Source: Sarcophilus harrisii (taxonomy: Eukaryota; Chordata; Mammalia; Dasyuromorphia; Dasyuridae). From it: a stretch of 64,000 bases of DNA. Position 1 is the stretch's first letter; each line of letters opens with the position of its first letter. The stretch is from NCBI RefSeq assembly GCF_902635505.1, contig NC_045426.1, positions 66,869,007 through 66,933,006 of the forward strand, read 5' to 3'. The notes under the pieces are model-generated. The model worked only from the letters and a program-made list of their open reading frames with translations. It had not been told where the DNA came from and ran no database searches. Positions 45,239 through 56,204 of the stretch are shown one piece after another. Position numbers and translations under genes: made by a program.

Positions 45239-45754
45239 ATGGACCCACACTTAACACCGTATACCAAGATAAGATCAAAATGGGTCCATGATTTAGACAT
45301 AAAGAATGAGATTTTAAACAAATTGGAGGAACACAGGATTGTTTATCTCTCAGACTTGTGGAAGAGGAAGAAATTTTTGACTAAAGACAAACTAGAGACC
45401 ATTATTGATCACAAAATAGAAAATTTTGATTACATCAAATTAAAAAGCTTCTGTACAAACAAAACTAATGTAAACAAGATTAGAAGGGAAGCAACAAACT
45501 GGGAAAACATCTTCACAGTTAAAGGTTCTGATAAAGGCCTCATTTCCAAAATATATAGAGAGCTGACTCTAATTTATAAGAAACCAAGCCATTCTCCAAT
45601 TGATAAATGGTCAAAGGATATGAACAGACAATTTTCAGATGATGAAATTGAAATCATTACCACTCATATGAAAGTGTTCCAAATCATTATTAATCAGAGA
45701 AATGCAAATGAAGACAACTCTGAAATACCACTACACAACTGTCAGATTGACTAA
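45239..45754 (+). pseudogene. L1 ORF2 post-RT region
   Basis: 171 residues, MDPHLTPYTKIRSKWVHDLD through DLWKRKKFLTKDKLETIIDH, FTVKGSDKGLISKIYREL and [16 protein letters not shown]. It lies between the RT core and zinc knuckle. The true ORF2 reading switches frame near 45680-45702 into the next piece, so a frameshift separates them. Confidence 0.9.
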
Positions 45755-46154
45755 GATGACAGGAAAAAATAATGATGAGTGTTGGAGGGAATGTGGGAAA
45801 ACTGGGACACTGATACATTGTTGGTGGAGCTGTGAACCAATCCAGCCATTCTGGAGAGCAATCTGGAATCATGCCCAAAAAGTTATCAAACTGTGCATAC
45901 CCTTTGATCCAGCAGTGTTTCTACTGGGCTTATACCCCAAAGAGATACTAAAGAAGGGAAAGGGACCAGTATGTGCCAAAATGTTTGTGGCAGCCCTGTT
46001 TATAGTGGCTAGAAGCTGGAAACTGAGTGGATGCCCAGTAGTTGGAGAATGGTTGGGTAAATTGTGGTATATGAATGTTATGGAATATTATTGTTCTGTA
46101 AGAAATGACAACAAGATGAATACAGAGAAGTTTGGAGAGAATTACATGAACTGA
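45702..46154 (+). pseudogene. L1 ORF2 C-terminal domain with zinc knuckle
   Basis: 150 residues. C27, C31, H39 and C44 form the C-x3-C-x7-H-x4-C motif within CWRECGKTGTLIHCWWSC. It continues through PFDPAVFLLGLYPKEILKKG and WLGKLWYMNVMEYYCSVRND, then diverges at NDNKMN where a small deletion shifts the frame before the normal ORF2 end. The antisense frames 45690-45878 and 45948-46202 are shadows. Confidence 0.9.
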
Positions 46155-46651
46155 TGCTAAGTGAAATGAGCAGAACCAAGAGATCATTATATATGTCAAC
46201 AATGATACTGTATGAAGATGTAATCTAAAGTGGATTTCTTTGACAAAGAGACCTAATTCAGTTTCAATTGATCAATGATGGACAGAAGCAGCTACACCCA
46301 GAGAAAAAATACTGGGAAATGAATGTAAACTGTTTGCATTTTTGTTTTTCTTCCCGGGTTATTTCTACCTTCTGAATCCAATTCTCCCTGTGCAACAAGA
46401 AAACTGTTTGGATCTGCACACATACATTGTATCTAGGATATACTAGGACATATTCAACATATATAGGACTGCTTGCCATCTAGGGGAGGGGGTGGAGGGT
46501 GGGAGGGAAAAATCAGAACAGAAGTGAGTGCAAGGGATAATGTTGTAAAAAACAAATTACCCTGGTATGGATTCTGTCAATAAAAAGTTAATATAAAAAA
46601 AAAAAAAAAAAAGATTGGTTTATGTAATGTTCTCTTCTCTATAACATATAA

Positions 46652-47181
46652 TGTTCTCTGGGAGCAGCTTTCCTTTCAGTTCAAAGTAATAATCACCTCA
46701 AATGCAGCCAGGAGTTAAAGTCCAAAGCCTTTATTGTTTCCTTCAAAATAGCCTGGTTAGCTTTCTTAGAGGCCTATCTCGCTCCTTGGTTCCAAGAGCT
46801 CTTGCTGCTAGTCTTTTGTCTCTTCCAGCTTCAGCTTCTAGCTCTCTCTGAATCCAAAGCCTCCACCCAGCACAAAGGTAGGAAATGGGATGAATCTGTC
46901 TTGCCTCCTAGAGTGGGTTCCTTCTATAGTAGGCTTGTCCTTTTTAGTGGGCTTATCCTTCTGATTTGTGAATCTCCTAGACTTGTGAATCTCCCGACTG
47001 AATCCTGGCTCTGAATCTCCCTGGAGCTTCCAGTGGACTTGTCCTTTTATATGCTCTTTTAGAGGTGTGAACTCAAAGGTGTGAACTCTAACAAGTACTA
47101 AGCACATTAGTGAACCAGAGAACTGCTAAGCACCATGCTAAAATTAGACAACTAATTTAGCACCTTGTAAGAATCCTAACA
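46652..47181 (-). mobile_element. LTR, minus strand (ERV fossil)
   Basis: About 530 bp. On the minus strand it reads TGTTAGGATTCTTACAAGG ... CAGAGAACA, with TATA-type GAGCATATAAAAGG at about 47042-47055 and AATAAA at 46730-46735. No internal retroviral sequence flanks it, so it is probably a solo LTR, though I could not find matching target duplications. The frames at 46802-47014 and 46838-47107 are chance frames in the LTR. Confidence 0.7.
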
Positions 47182-47490
47182 GTTTTATTTATAAATTGCA
47201 AGTCCTAAATATACCTGGTTGAGAAAGGACATATTTAAATATATATATATATATATAGTAAATAAATTTCAGGGAGGGAGAAAATAGAAGAATAATTATT
47301 GTGGTCTGTGTATTATATATAAAAAGAGTAAAAAAGGAGGGAATAACAGGTTCTTAACTTGTCCTTCTTACTCTATTTAAAAGAGTTATATGAAAGGCTA
47401 AAACTATTGAGAAAACTTGTAGAAAGAATAATAGAAATTTAGGAATTTTGGAATGTTTGTATGTTTGATTATGTGTGCTTAAGAGTTGTT
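47182..47490. other. Unassigned AT-rich sequence
   Basis: Contains a short (TA)n at 47237-47256. No gene. Confidence 0.4.
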
Positions 47491-47665
47491 ATATTGATCA
47501 ATTTTGATCCCATTTGGGATTTTCTTGGCAAAGATACCAGAGTGGATTGCAATTTTCTCCAGGTCATTTTATAAAAATTAACAAGTGACTTGCACACAGT
47601 CACATAGATACATACCTGCTGCCATATTTGAAGATGAGTCTTCCTGATTATGCTTTCTGGCATTC
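47491..47665 (-). repeat. Longer SINE, minus strand
   Basis: TTTGATCCCATTTGGGATTT, TCTTGGCAAAGATACCAGAG, TTGCAATTTTCTCCAGGTCA and GATGAGTCTTCCTGATTATG are the reverse of the 53.45-kb SINE. The head is truncated. Confidence 0.75.
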
Positions 47666-49230
47666 ATGACATTTAATTTGTGAACTTGCAAAGAATAATA
47701 TTAATATAATTATATAAATATAAAGTATCTAATACTCTGTTGATAAAAAAATATATGCAATACCAGAATATGTTAGAAGAAAATAACGATAAAACTAGTT
47801 ATAAATGGATTTAATTCCTCTACAAAATAGAAAATGGTACAGAAAAGAATACATAAAAATATGATACCTAACAATCTGTTAATTACAAGAGGCATCCTTG
47901 AGATGTTTATTCAAAGCTTTATTCTAAGAAAGGAGTGGGTATAGTAGTCAATTATTCAATAAACAATTATTAAAAGCCCACTATGTGCTAGGCATTGTGC
48001 TGTCTTTACTAGAGTAGAAAAAATAGTCAGAGGAATCCTACTTCAAGGTCAGATTTCTAGGCTCAATTTTGACATTTGTTTACTTTGAATCTTAGTTCAG
48101 TTTCCTTTTCTGAGATTTATCTTAATCTACAATATTGGGTGAATCATTTATAAATTGTCTACCTAACAGATTTGCCTGTTCAATTCAATTTAATCCTTAA
48201 AAAAAAAATCTAGATTATTATTACAATGTAATCTCATAAAATCCACTATCATAAATTAGTTTCTCTCTTTTTTTGTCATTTTTTGAGGGAGGAGGAGAAA
48301 TTTAACTGCACTTAGTTCATAAATTCCCAGGATTTCCAAATTGAAAAAAAAGTTCATTTCAGTTCAACAGATAATGTAGCCACTGAGTTGTGCATCAAGA
48401 ATAATGAAATAAAAACCAAACAATCTAATGCTTTAAAAGTCCATATTCTAATGTAGCTTATTAAGTGTTATCACTTTTGAATAGGAATTCTCTATTCACC
48501 AGTCTATGCTGAATGGGCCTTCTGTTTATCCAAACTCCAATTGAAGATATCAGAAGTTGAACCTACTACCATCCATAGCACCTCATTCCATGTAAAGAAA
48601 GCTCCAATTATTTTTTTCTTTTATTTAGTCAAATCTGACATTTCTCTAAGCCCTACATTCTGAGTAAAAACAAAATTATTGATCCATCTATTTCTAGATA
48701 GTTATTACTTTTGACTCATCTTCTCTTTTTCAGGCCAAATATGCTAAGATTCTTCAATTCAGCTTTATATGACATTAAAGTACAGAAATATTCATCTATA
48801 TTTTATGAAAGTAAATGAGAAGGTAAAATGTGCTTGCCTTACATAAAATCTTTAGAATTTCACCTTCAATTAAAGGGATATTTTAATATTTTAGGTAATA
48901 TTAGACCATATTCATATTTTTAATTATCCTTGTTCATTCCACAACTATTTTAGGACATTTTAATAAAGATTCACTGGGATTATTAGAGTTCAGAAATGCC
49001 ATTCATTGAACCTTGTGTATACAAACATTCAGTTTCAGGAAAACAAGAATATGAGTGAAGAAACTTAGCAGAAAGAATAATAAATACACCAGAGACAGAG
49101 TTAGATGTGTGCCTAGAAAGATATAAAGAAAAAACATTGTCTTGGAAATATTCCACAGAATAGTACATTTGAAAAGGATAATGAATGAAGTGAACTGTGA
49201 AAGCTGTCTCACAAGATGGAGACAGTGTTC
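47666..49230. other. Unassigned AT-rich sequence with old repeat scraps
   Basis: 47945-48015 resembles the dispersed ATTTATTAAGCACCTACTATG repeat (ACAATTATTAAAAGCCCACT, ATGTGCTAGGCATTGTGCTG). About 48030-48125 is MIR-like. No gene; the frames at 48983-49212 lack domains. Confidence 0.4.
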
Positions 49231-49669
49231 TAAAAATTGAGTGAAAGTCAGCTATGCCCCAGGGCCAGGTTTCTTTCTCTAGAAATCACATGGTTTACAA
49301 GGAGTGGGACCTTTTTTCTTGTGAGACTAAGCTGGGGACACCTTGGCCCTGAAACTCCAATATAAGGTAATTTACTAACCCTAAAGATGTTGTTGGGTTG
49401 AAAATTTTTCCTCATTTATGACTTAGAATGTGAGGTCATTTATCCTGACTAATCAGAGCAAAGATCCAGCCTATAGAGAGTGTTAATCCAGGCTCCTAGA
49501 TAATTCTTGTCTGTTAAATGAGCCTCACCTATCCTTGCCTAACTTCTTGTGGAGAGGGAGACTCCTTTTTTTGTGAGATCATATTAATTCCTTTCTTCTT
49601 TTGTCTTGAGAAATCTCCTTAATTTATTTGAACAGGTGGTCTTGTCCCACACAATAATACATGGGCTAT
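49231..49669. other. Unassigned, repeat-like but unnamed
   Basis: A less AT-rich block (AAGCTGGGGACACCTTGGCC, CTAATCAGAGCAAAGATCCA) immediately left of an LTR. I could not assign it to a gene or a family. Confidence 0.3.
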
Positions 49670-50141
49670 TGTAATGCTAGAGAAACTGAACAAGACAGAG
49701 ATTAGAGAACAATTAATTTATTAAATGGAGCGGTATAGGTATACTGGGACCAAATGGATCCATGGTTGGTCCCAGGGCTGAATGAGACTATCATCTCAAA
49801 GAATCCAGCCCTCATTATTGGGACAGCAAGATTTTTATAGGAAAAAAAAGACAATGACATAATGGGGGAGGTATCTGGATGGGGATAACCTAATAGGGGG
49901 AGGCACCTAGGATGACACAATGGAGGGAGGTACTGGAGACATTACTGATATTCTAATGGTATCTAAAATGTATAGACCGTTATCCTGTCAAACATTAAAA
50001 AGGAATAATTATAGCCTAAAGATATAAAACCTTTATCTCATCAAACATTTAAGAGGGAAAAGTCATAACCTGAGGCAGAGTAACTAATTAGGACAATGGA
50101 GAAACTGGGTCAGGACATTAAAAGGGAACTGTGACATAACT
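49670..50141 (-). mobile_element. Solo LTR, same family as 21.7 kb (ERV fossil)
   Basis: On the minus strand it matches the LTR at 21736-22253 along its length, including TGGATCCATTTGGTCCCAGT, GTGTCATCCTAGGTGCCTCC and the end CTAGCATTACA. The polyadenylation signal is at 49717-49722 and the TATA-type box at 49832-49841. CTAT (49666-49669 and 50142-50145) may be a short target duplication. The 72-residue minus frame 49702-49920 is a chance LTR frame. Confidence 0.85.
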
Positions 50142-50261
50142 CTATTCAGTGGAGGAAAATCACAAAAATTATCTAAAGTTGTAATGGGGTTTTTTATATA
50201 GATATTTCCCAATATAGGCATGTAATGTGTTGTCACAAAAAATATTAGTCTTTGCCTAAAG
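50142..50261. other. Unassigned spacer
   Basis: AT-rich sequence between an LTR and a DNA transposon. Nothing recognised. Confidence 0.4.
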
Positions 50262-50453
50262 CAGGGGTACTCAAACTACAACTCGCAGGCCAGATGCAGT
50301 AGCTGAGGACATTTATCCCCCTCACCCAGGGCTATGAAGTTTCTTTATTTAAAGGCCTACAAAACAAAGTTTTTGTTTTTGCTATAGTTTGGCCCTCCAA
50401 CAGTCTGAGGGACAGTGAACTGGCCCCCTATTTAAAAAGTTTGAGTACCCCTA
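50262..50453. mobile_element. hAT-type MITE, 192 bp
   Basis: The ends CAGGGGTACTCAAACT and AGTTTGAGTACCCCTA are inverted repeats of 16 bases, differing only at the outermost base. The 8-bp flanks GCCTAAAG (50254-50261) and CCCTAAGG (50454-50461) match at 6 of 8 positions, as expected of hAT target duplications. The interior has GGCCCTCCAACAGTCTGAGG, typical of Charlie-like elements. It has no transposase. Confidence 0.9.
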
Positions 50454-50499
50454 CCCTAAGGCATGTTCCCAAAATGTAAAAGTTGAATTCTTGCAACCA

Positions 50500-50750
50500 A
50501 TTAACATTGAGATGAGATCAGTCTTGCAAGATGAGAACAAATCCAGGCTCAGATACTTATTGTTGTGTGACTCTAGACAAATAAATTTTCTTCTAAGTTT
50601 CTTCAACTTTAAAATTAGTGATAATAAAACCTAATTCCCAGAATTGTCACATGCATAAAATAAATAAGTTAACATTTATAAAGTCCTTAAAGTAATGTCA
50701 GGCACATAGTAAGTATGCAACAAATCTTATTTACTTCTTTCTAAGTTGAA
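50500..50750 (+). repeat. MIR-like SINE remnant
   Basis: TGTTGTGTGACTCTAGACAA, TTTCTTCAACTTTAAAATTA, CCCAGAATTGTCACATGCAT and GTCAGGCACATAGTAAGTAT follow the order of a MIR with its L2-like 3' end. Confidence 0.6.
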
Positions 50751-50882
50751 AGAGTACCAGAAATCTGACCAGAGTTCTCATAGACATTCAAAAATAAAAT
50801 ATGACAATATTTGACAAGAATTATGAGAAAAATTATTATTTTCTCTATCATTATTAACTAGTTATTAATAGGTTTGTTGAGG

Positions 50883-51300
50883 TGTGAGAAATGAGGGTGA
50901 GAGATCCCCAGGCTGGTATGGTGTCTCAGGGTTTTGCAAAAGAATTTGCAGTCTGAATACAGGTGAGGTTTGTGGCCAAAAAAAATGAGTTTATTACACT
51001 GAAAAGAAACAATTTCTCAGTGGGCCAAATCCTGTTAGGATTTTTAGCAAAGATTTGGGATTTAGAGTCATCTTTTATCAGCCTTCTGAGATTTCAGGCT
51101 ACAGAGATTAAGGGCTAATTTTCAATTCAATAAAGGGTGGTGATTATGCTCCAGCCATGATCTCCAATTGAATTTTAGGTGGAGGTCCCATGGGAGTTTC
51201 CCCTAGGAACAGGAGGGTGAGATTGTTCTCAAAGATTTGAGGAGTAAAGATTCAGGGCCTTTCTAACCCGTCTACCCTCCCCCCCAAAAAAAGATCAGGG
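50883..51300 (-). mobile_element. LTR-like block, minus strand (ERV fossil candidate)
   Basis: The + strand opens TGTGAGAAATGAGGGTGAGA. On the minus strand an AATAAA (complement at about 50990-50995) and a TATA-type ATAAAAGATGAC (near 51075) are spaced as in an LTR. The right boundary is uncertain and may lie further right. No gag, pol or env seen. Confidence 0.45.
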
Positions 51301-51899
51301 GAAGAGTTTATATCAGGTTAATTATTAGCAGGATTTTTTTCCCCTTTTTTCTTTCTCATTCTTGGACCATCCCTTGAATCTTAACCCTCTAGGATCATTC
51401 TCCTCAATGAACTCAGGAGTTTATTTAGGATCAATGTGCAAAGAGAATCTAATCTAATGGAATCCCAAATCCTAAAAAGCTTTAAACTCATATTTTTTGA
51501 AACCCCATTGTTCAGGTTAAATGATCTGGGTGGGGATTCATTATTTTATTTATAATGCTGAAGACTAAATCTCATGATCAAGTCCAGTTCTCCACTGGAG
51601 GAGGTGAAGATCTTTCATCCACTTCCTCATTAATATGTTCACCTCCTACCTCATTGATTCTTCACCAATCAAGGCTGAACTTCACCTGTTTGGGACACTT
51701 TATATTCCAAAGGTATTTATGCATTTGATAATCTCATTGGTTCTTCTTTGGTTACCAACAAAAATCAGTGACCATCAATTTATTATTTGCTAGTATCATT
51801 AATAAATTGATTATTAATCATCCAGAAACTTTGTCTCTCAGACTTTACATTCACATCAATTGCCAATAACAATAACACCAATAATACTAATAAATGAAA
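51301..51899. other. Unassigned sequence
   Basis: May belong to the U3 part of the preceding LTR-like block. No gene recognised. Confidence 0.3.
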
Positions 51900-53200
51900 A
51901 AAATCAAATAGGAATTGAGATTAAATGAACGTTTTAAACCACATACAAATTAAAGTTACAAATGTACATATATCTTGAATATAAAATATCCTATCATAAA
52001 TAAAATTGAGAAGCAAGTAAGGAAATACCTCTGATAACATGTGGACGAGAGAAGAATTCATAACTAAACAAATAATAGAGAAGATAAAATGAACAATGTT
52101 GACTACATAAATCTTTTAAAATCTTGCACCAACTAATTTGATTTAGTTAGAATTAAAAAAGAAAAAAAAAGAAGAATTGCAATAAGTTTTGCTCCTAAAG
52201 ATCTGACATTCCAGATACATAAGAAATTTATTTAAACACATAAGAAAAAGAGCAAGTCTTCAATAGAAAACTGATTAAATGATATGAACACAACCTTTGG
52301 AAAGTTAGATTATCTAAGCCACCAAAAGCCATACAAAATTTTTCTAAATCACCAATAATCAGAGAAATGTAAGTCATAAGAACTTTGAGATTATACTTCA
52401 TACTCATCAGATTAGGAAATATTACAAATAAGAAAATGGCATTTGTTGGAGTCAATAAAAGAAAACAAGGATATTAATACTGTTGAATGTATGAATTAGT
52501 AAAGCTATTCAAGAGAAGTGATAGGGCTTGCATTCAAAAAAGTTACTGACATTTGTTTTGTACTTTGACTCAGTAATGTTACTGAGTCTTATTCCACAAA
52601 GATAGCAAAGAAGATGAATCATATGAACAAATATTTATATATGTATGTATGTGTAGATGTATACACACACATGCATACATAATATACACATATACATACT
52701 TATCAACACCCTTTTTATAGCTGTATGCTCATCATTTATGGAATAGATCAACAAATTATGATTCATAAAAATAATATAATGTTATAAAACAAAAATATCA
52801 TTAAAAGAATAGTTTCAAAGATAAATGAAGACTTCTTCAAAATCAAGCAGAGAAAAAGTGAGCAAAATCAAGAGAAGAGTTTATATAGTAAGAACTTGGG
52901 GAAAAAAGAAATGTAGAAAGACTCAGTAACATTAATCAATACAATGACCAATGACAATTCTAAGAGACCAGTAATAAGATACACTACTCACCTCTTAATA
53001 AAACGATAATGAATCAATCAAGTTCAATAATGAAACATGTTTTTATACATAAGATGTGCACTGTTTTATTTTAAATTGAGAATCTGATGAGAGAATGTTT
53101 ATTTCAATTTGGAGGGATAAGTCTGAGGGAGGTAATTCATGGTAGTGTGCAGCTTAGTTATTCTTCACTAAGCTTGATATATTTTTTTTAATAGGGGAAA
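51900..53200 (+). mobile_element. Old, decayed L1 3' half, plus strand
   Basis: Diverged but ordered ORF2 text: AGAAGAATTCATAACTAAAC, CCAATAATCAGAGAAATGTA (the 'atcagagaaatgcaaat' block), CTTTGACTCAGTAATGTTAC, then GAAAAAGTGAGCAAAATCAA and CAATACAATGACCAATGACA of the 3' region. No open frame of useful length remains. A CA/TA microsatellite lies at 52636-52700. Confidence 0.75.
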
Positions 53201-53449
53201 AAGTAAAAAATAAAGGCACAGATCCCAGGAAATATTTATTAAACCACTGAGTAGAAACATCTAGCTAAGGCAAACTTCAGTAGGTATGTTCTTTCATGAA
53301 AAGAACAATTTCAATGATCAGTAATTAGTCAGTTCACATTTGCCACATTTTCTATATCCTATCATTTTGTAAAACTTACTCTCTCCATGGATATCATGAG
53401 TATTGGTGGGATTGTACACTCTCAGTTTAAGGGGAAAGGTAATGTTTAG
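53201..53449. other. Unassigned short interval
   Basis: Nothing recognised. Confidence 0.4.
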
Positions 53450-53702
53450 TTAGCTGGGTAATACAGTGGATAGAATATTGCCCTAGAGTCAGGAAGACTT
53501 ATTTTTTGAGCTCAAATCTAGTTTCAGATATTCAATAGTTATTTGATCTTGGGAAAGTCACTTAATCTTGTTTGTTTCAATTGCTCACTTAGGGTAATTT
53601 GAGCTGGAGAAGGAAATGACTAACTATGCTTGTATCTTTGCCAAGAAAACTCCAAATGGGGTCATAAAGAGAAAGACATGACTGAAATGACTGAACAACA
53701 AT
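53450..53702 (+). repeat. Longer SINE, near full length
   Basis: TTAGCTGGGTAATACAGTGG, GAGTCAGGAAGACTTATTTT, TTTGATCTTGGGAAAGTCAC, AGCTGGAGAAGGAAATGACT, TTTGCCAAGAAAACTCCAAA and GACTGAAATGACTGAACAAC are in order from head to tail. This is the best complete copy of this SINE in the window. Confidence 0.88.
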
Positions 53703-54779
53703 TATATTTTATAAAATATTGATTTTTTTTCTAAAAGCTAATCCAAGTTATTGGATGTCTTTTGTGGAAAGCATGTAGAGAAAGGACTCAGTAAGTATCC
53801 CCCCAAAAAATCAGTGTTTCATGTTTACTCCTGGAATACTGGGAATAGTAGTAATAACCCATGTGACCATTCCAGCCATTGAGTTTCTGAGACTGGGAGA
53901 GTGATCTCAAAAGATTTGGTATATTTTTATATTTTAGCTACTTTTTATGTTATTTAGCCTGTTACATATAAAGGATATGTTTTCTTCCCCATGACATTTA
54001 AGTTAAAATCCTTTAGACTTTATATTTGCAAATCAAAGGTATTTCTATCAGCCTTTGATGGGTCTGTTTCATTGCCAGTCATCATTCTTATATATCATAT
54101 AATTTCTCATAAATCCAAATCCTACTCTTCAATATATTTTAACTTACTATTTACTTCACAAGAATGCAGTTTTCATTGAAATTCCTTTTATTTGATAATG
54201 TAATTGTTGAAAAATGTTCAGCTAAAGTATTCAGTTTCTTGTCCAAATGTTAAGAATCTTTAACAATACTATCTAGATCCCTTTTGGCATTATTGTTTCT
54301 TCCTATGCAAATCACCAAGTATCTGATGGTCACCATATATGTCACAAGTATTTAGACATTTTTTTTTTCATCAGGTGCTGGCTACAAGCCTTAGAAAAAC
54401 AGAAGTCTGCTCTATTATAAGTACCAGTTTGGCAAATTGCCTCAAAATTCCTTGTGAGTTACAAAAGACCATTACTTTCCTTCCTCTGACTCTTACTGTA
54501 TGATTTCTTAACTCATGATATCTGTGGGTTATTTCTTATAATGTTTATTTATCTATCTATTTATCTATGTGTATGTGTGTAATGATAGCATATATTATCA
54601 TTATTCCTTATAATATAAATGATTTATTCTCAAATAATATTGACTTCCCTTCCTCTTTTAAAATACTTATACTTAGCTCCCATATGGAATTTAGTTCTAA
54701 GTGTTCAGTAGATTTTATTCCAGCTCTCCTACTCTGTCCTCCCCTCCTTCCTTTCTTCCCTTCTCCCCTTTCTGTTACT
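53703..54779. other. Unassigned AT-rich sequence
   Basis: Short (TCTA)n at 54550-54565. The frames at 53991-54179 and 54567-54788 have no domain. Confidence 0.4.
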
Positions 54780-55015
54780 TCTGTCTAGAGGCAGGGCTTA
54801 TGTTGTCACTTTTCTGAATACAAGACTATCCCTATAGCAACCACCTTCTCTGTCATCCTGCCAAACTGCCTCTTGATGTACTCATTATCCTGTCTACTTA
54901 ATATATCTTAATGCACATTGTCACGTACCTTTTTCTACTTCTATTAGATTGTTAGCTCCTAGACGACATAATTCTTTTTTATGTTGCAGTTGCATTTGCA
55001 GAACCTAAAAGCTGC
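54780..55015 (+). repeat. L2-like LINE 3' end
   Basis: CTTTCTGTTACTTCTG leads to CTGCCAAACTGCCTCTTGAT and CTATTAGATTGTTAGCTCCT, the ordered end of L2 elements. Confidence 0.6.
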
Positions 55016-55224
55016 TTATTATTTATAAATTTAAGGAAGTATGTAGATGAAGTGAGAAGAAGACAATAAATTCATCTCCCAGCTTTATCTTTTGTTTTGG
55101 ATCAATATGTTTTCATAAAAATTTAGTGAGAATCTTGGAAATTTCACACTCTAAAACATATAATAGTTGGGAGAAAAATGACATCTTCACCCCCAGACAC
55201 TGGGAATTCAAAAGTAAAAGATTA

Positions 55225-55400
55225 GTTTTTGTCTCAGATTAAACAAAATCAATAAGCTTTTATATATGCTTTTGTGTGGCAGGTACTGTATTAACCAATG
55301 AGAATTCAAATAATATCTGGAAGACAGTCCCTTCCTTCAAGATTATATTCTATTGGGGAAGTCAAAAAAGGGAGTTTCAATAGAAGGGGACAAAGTAACT
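55225..55400 (+). repeat. Dispersed marsupial repeat, partial
   Basis: AATCAATAAGCTTTTATATA, GTGTGGCAGGTACTGTATTA and AGACAGTCCCTTCCTTCAAG follow the 60.0-kb repeat in order. Diverged. Confidence 0.55.
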
Positions 55401-55439
55401 GGCAGGGAGATATTGGTAGAGAAAATCTTGTCGATATGA

Positions 55440-55770
55440 TCTAGAGAGTTCATCTTATTATTTCCTACCTGGCTGATTCCCTGATTTTTATGATCCCAAT
55501 AAACACATCATTGTACCAAAATGAATTCATCTTCATAATTACCTCTTCAAATCATTTTCAACTCCTGCTAAAGGAATTCATTATACTTTTGCAGTCCACC
55601 CCTTTTTAGCTTCTTTTGATTTTCCCTCATTAGATTACTAGCTCTTTGAGAGCAGAGATTATCCTATTTCTTTTTTTGTATTCATAAAGTACATAGTAGT
55701 AACAGTGCATAACAGCACAGAATATCTGTCACATAGTAGGTACATGATTAATGTTTATTGACTCTGACTC
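55440..55770 (+). repeat. L2-like LINE 3' end
   Basis: TTATTTCCTACCTGGCTGAT, TCATTAGATTACTAGCTCTT, TGAGAGCAGAGATTATCCTA and CACATAGTAGGTACATGATT give a clear L2 ending. Confidence 0.65.
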
Positions 55771-55887
55771 AATTAGGAATTATAGTGGATAGGGCCTTGA
55801 TAAGAGAAAGAATCAAGGTTTCTCATAATAATGACTAAATAAATGGTCCGGATTAAAAAGTTGTTGCTTTTTTTTTTTTTTTTTTTC

Positions 55888-56110
55888 TTAAAGAATCTAT
55901 GTAGTACAAAGGATACAGTGCTGGGTCTGGAGTCAGGAAGATTTTTCTTCCTGAACTCATACCTAGGCAAATCACTTAACCTTGTTTGACTTAGTTTACT
56001 AATCTGTAAAATGAACTGGAGAAAAAAAATGACCAGACTACTCCTACAAATTTGCCAAGAAAACTTCCAAAAGAGTTATGAATAGTTGTATATGACTGAG
56101 GGAAAAAAAA
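55888..56110 (+). repeat. Longer SINE, plus strand
   Basis: ACAGTGCTGGGTCTGGAGTC, AGGAAGATTTTTCTTCCTGA, CTGTAAAATGAACTGGAGAA and TTTGCCAAGAAAACTTCCAA are in the same order as at 53.45 kb. Preceded by a T run at 55867-55886. Confidence 0.82.
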
Positions 56111-56204
56111 TGTTGTTACTTTTTTATGGTTGTTGTTGTTGTTGTTGTTGTTTATTTCCCAAAATAAGAAACTAGAAAAAAAGTCACCTTTTTATTATTA
56201 TTAT

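Larger units (their letters stand above)
44634..46610 (+). mobile_element. L1, 5'-truncated (2.0 kb), with target duplication
   Basis: Starts AACCAACAAAATCCAACAGC, just after the RT core, and runs to GTCAATAAAAAGTTAATAT plus poly(A). AAGATTGGTTTATG is found at 44620-44633 and 46611-46624, a perfect 14-bp target duplication. The tail is the young type (CCTGGTATGGATTCTGTCAA). Confidence 0.96.

Noticed and set aside
50883-51242. TTGAGG at 50877-50882 and 51237-51242 as a target duplication for the LTR-like block
   Set aside because: The block would then end in AGAT rather than CA, so the match is probably chance.
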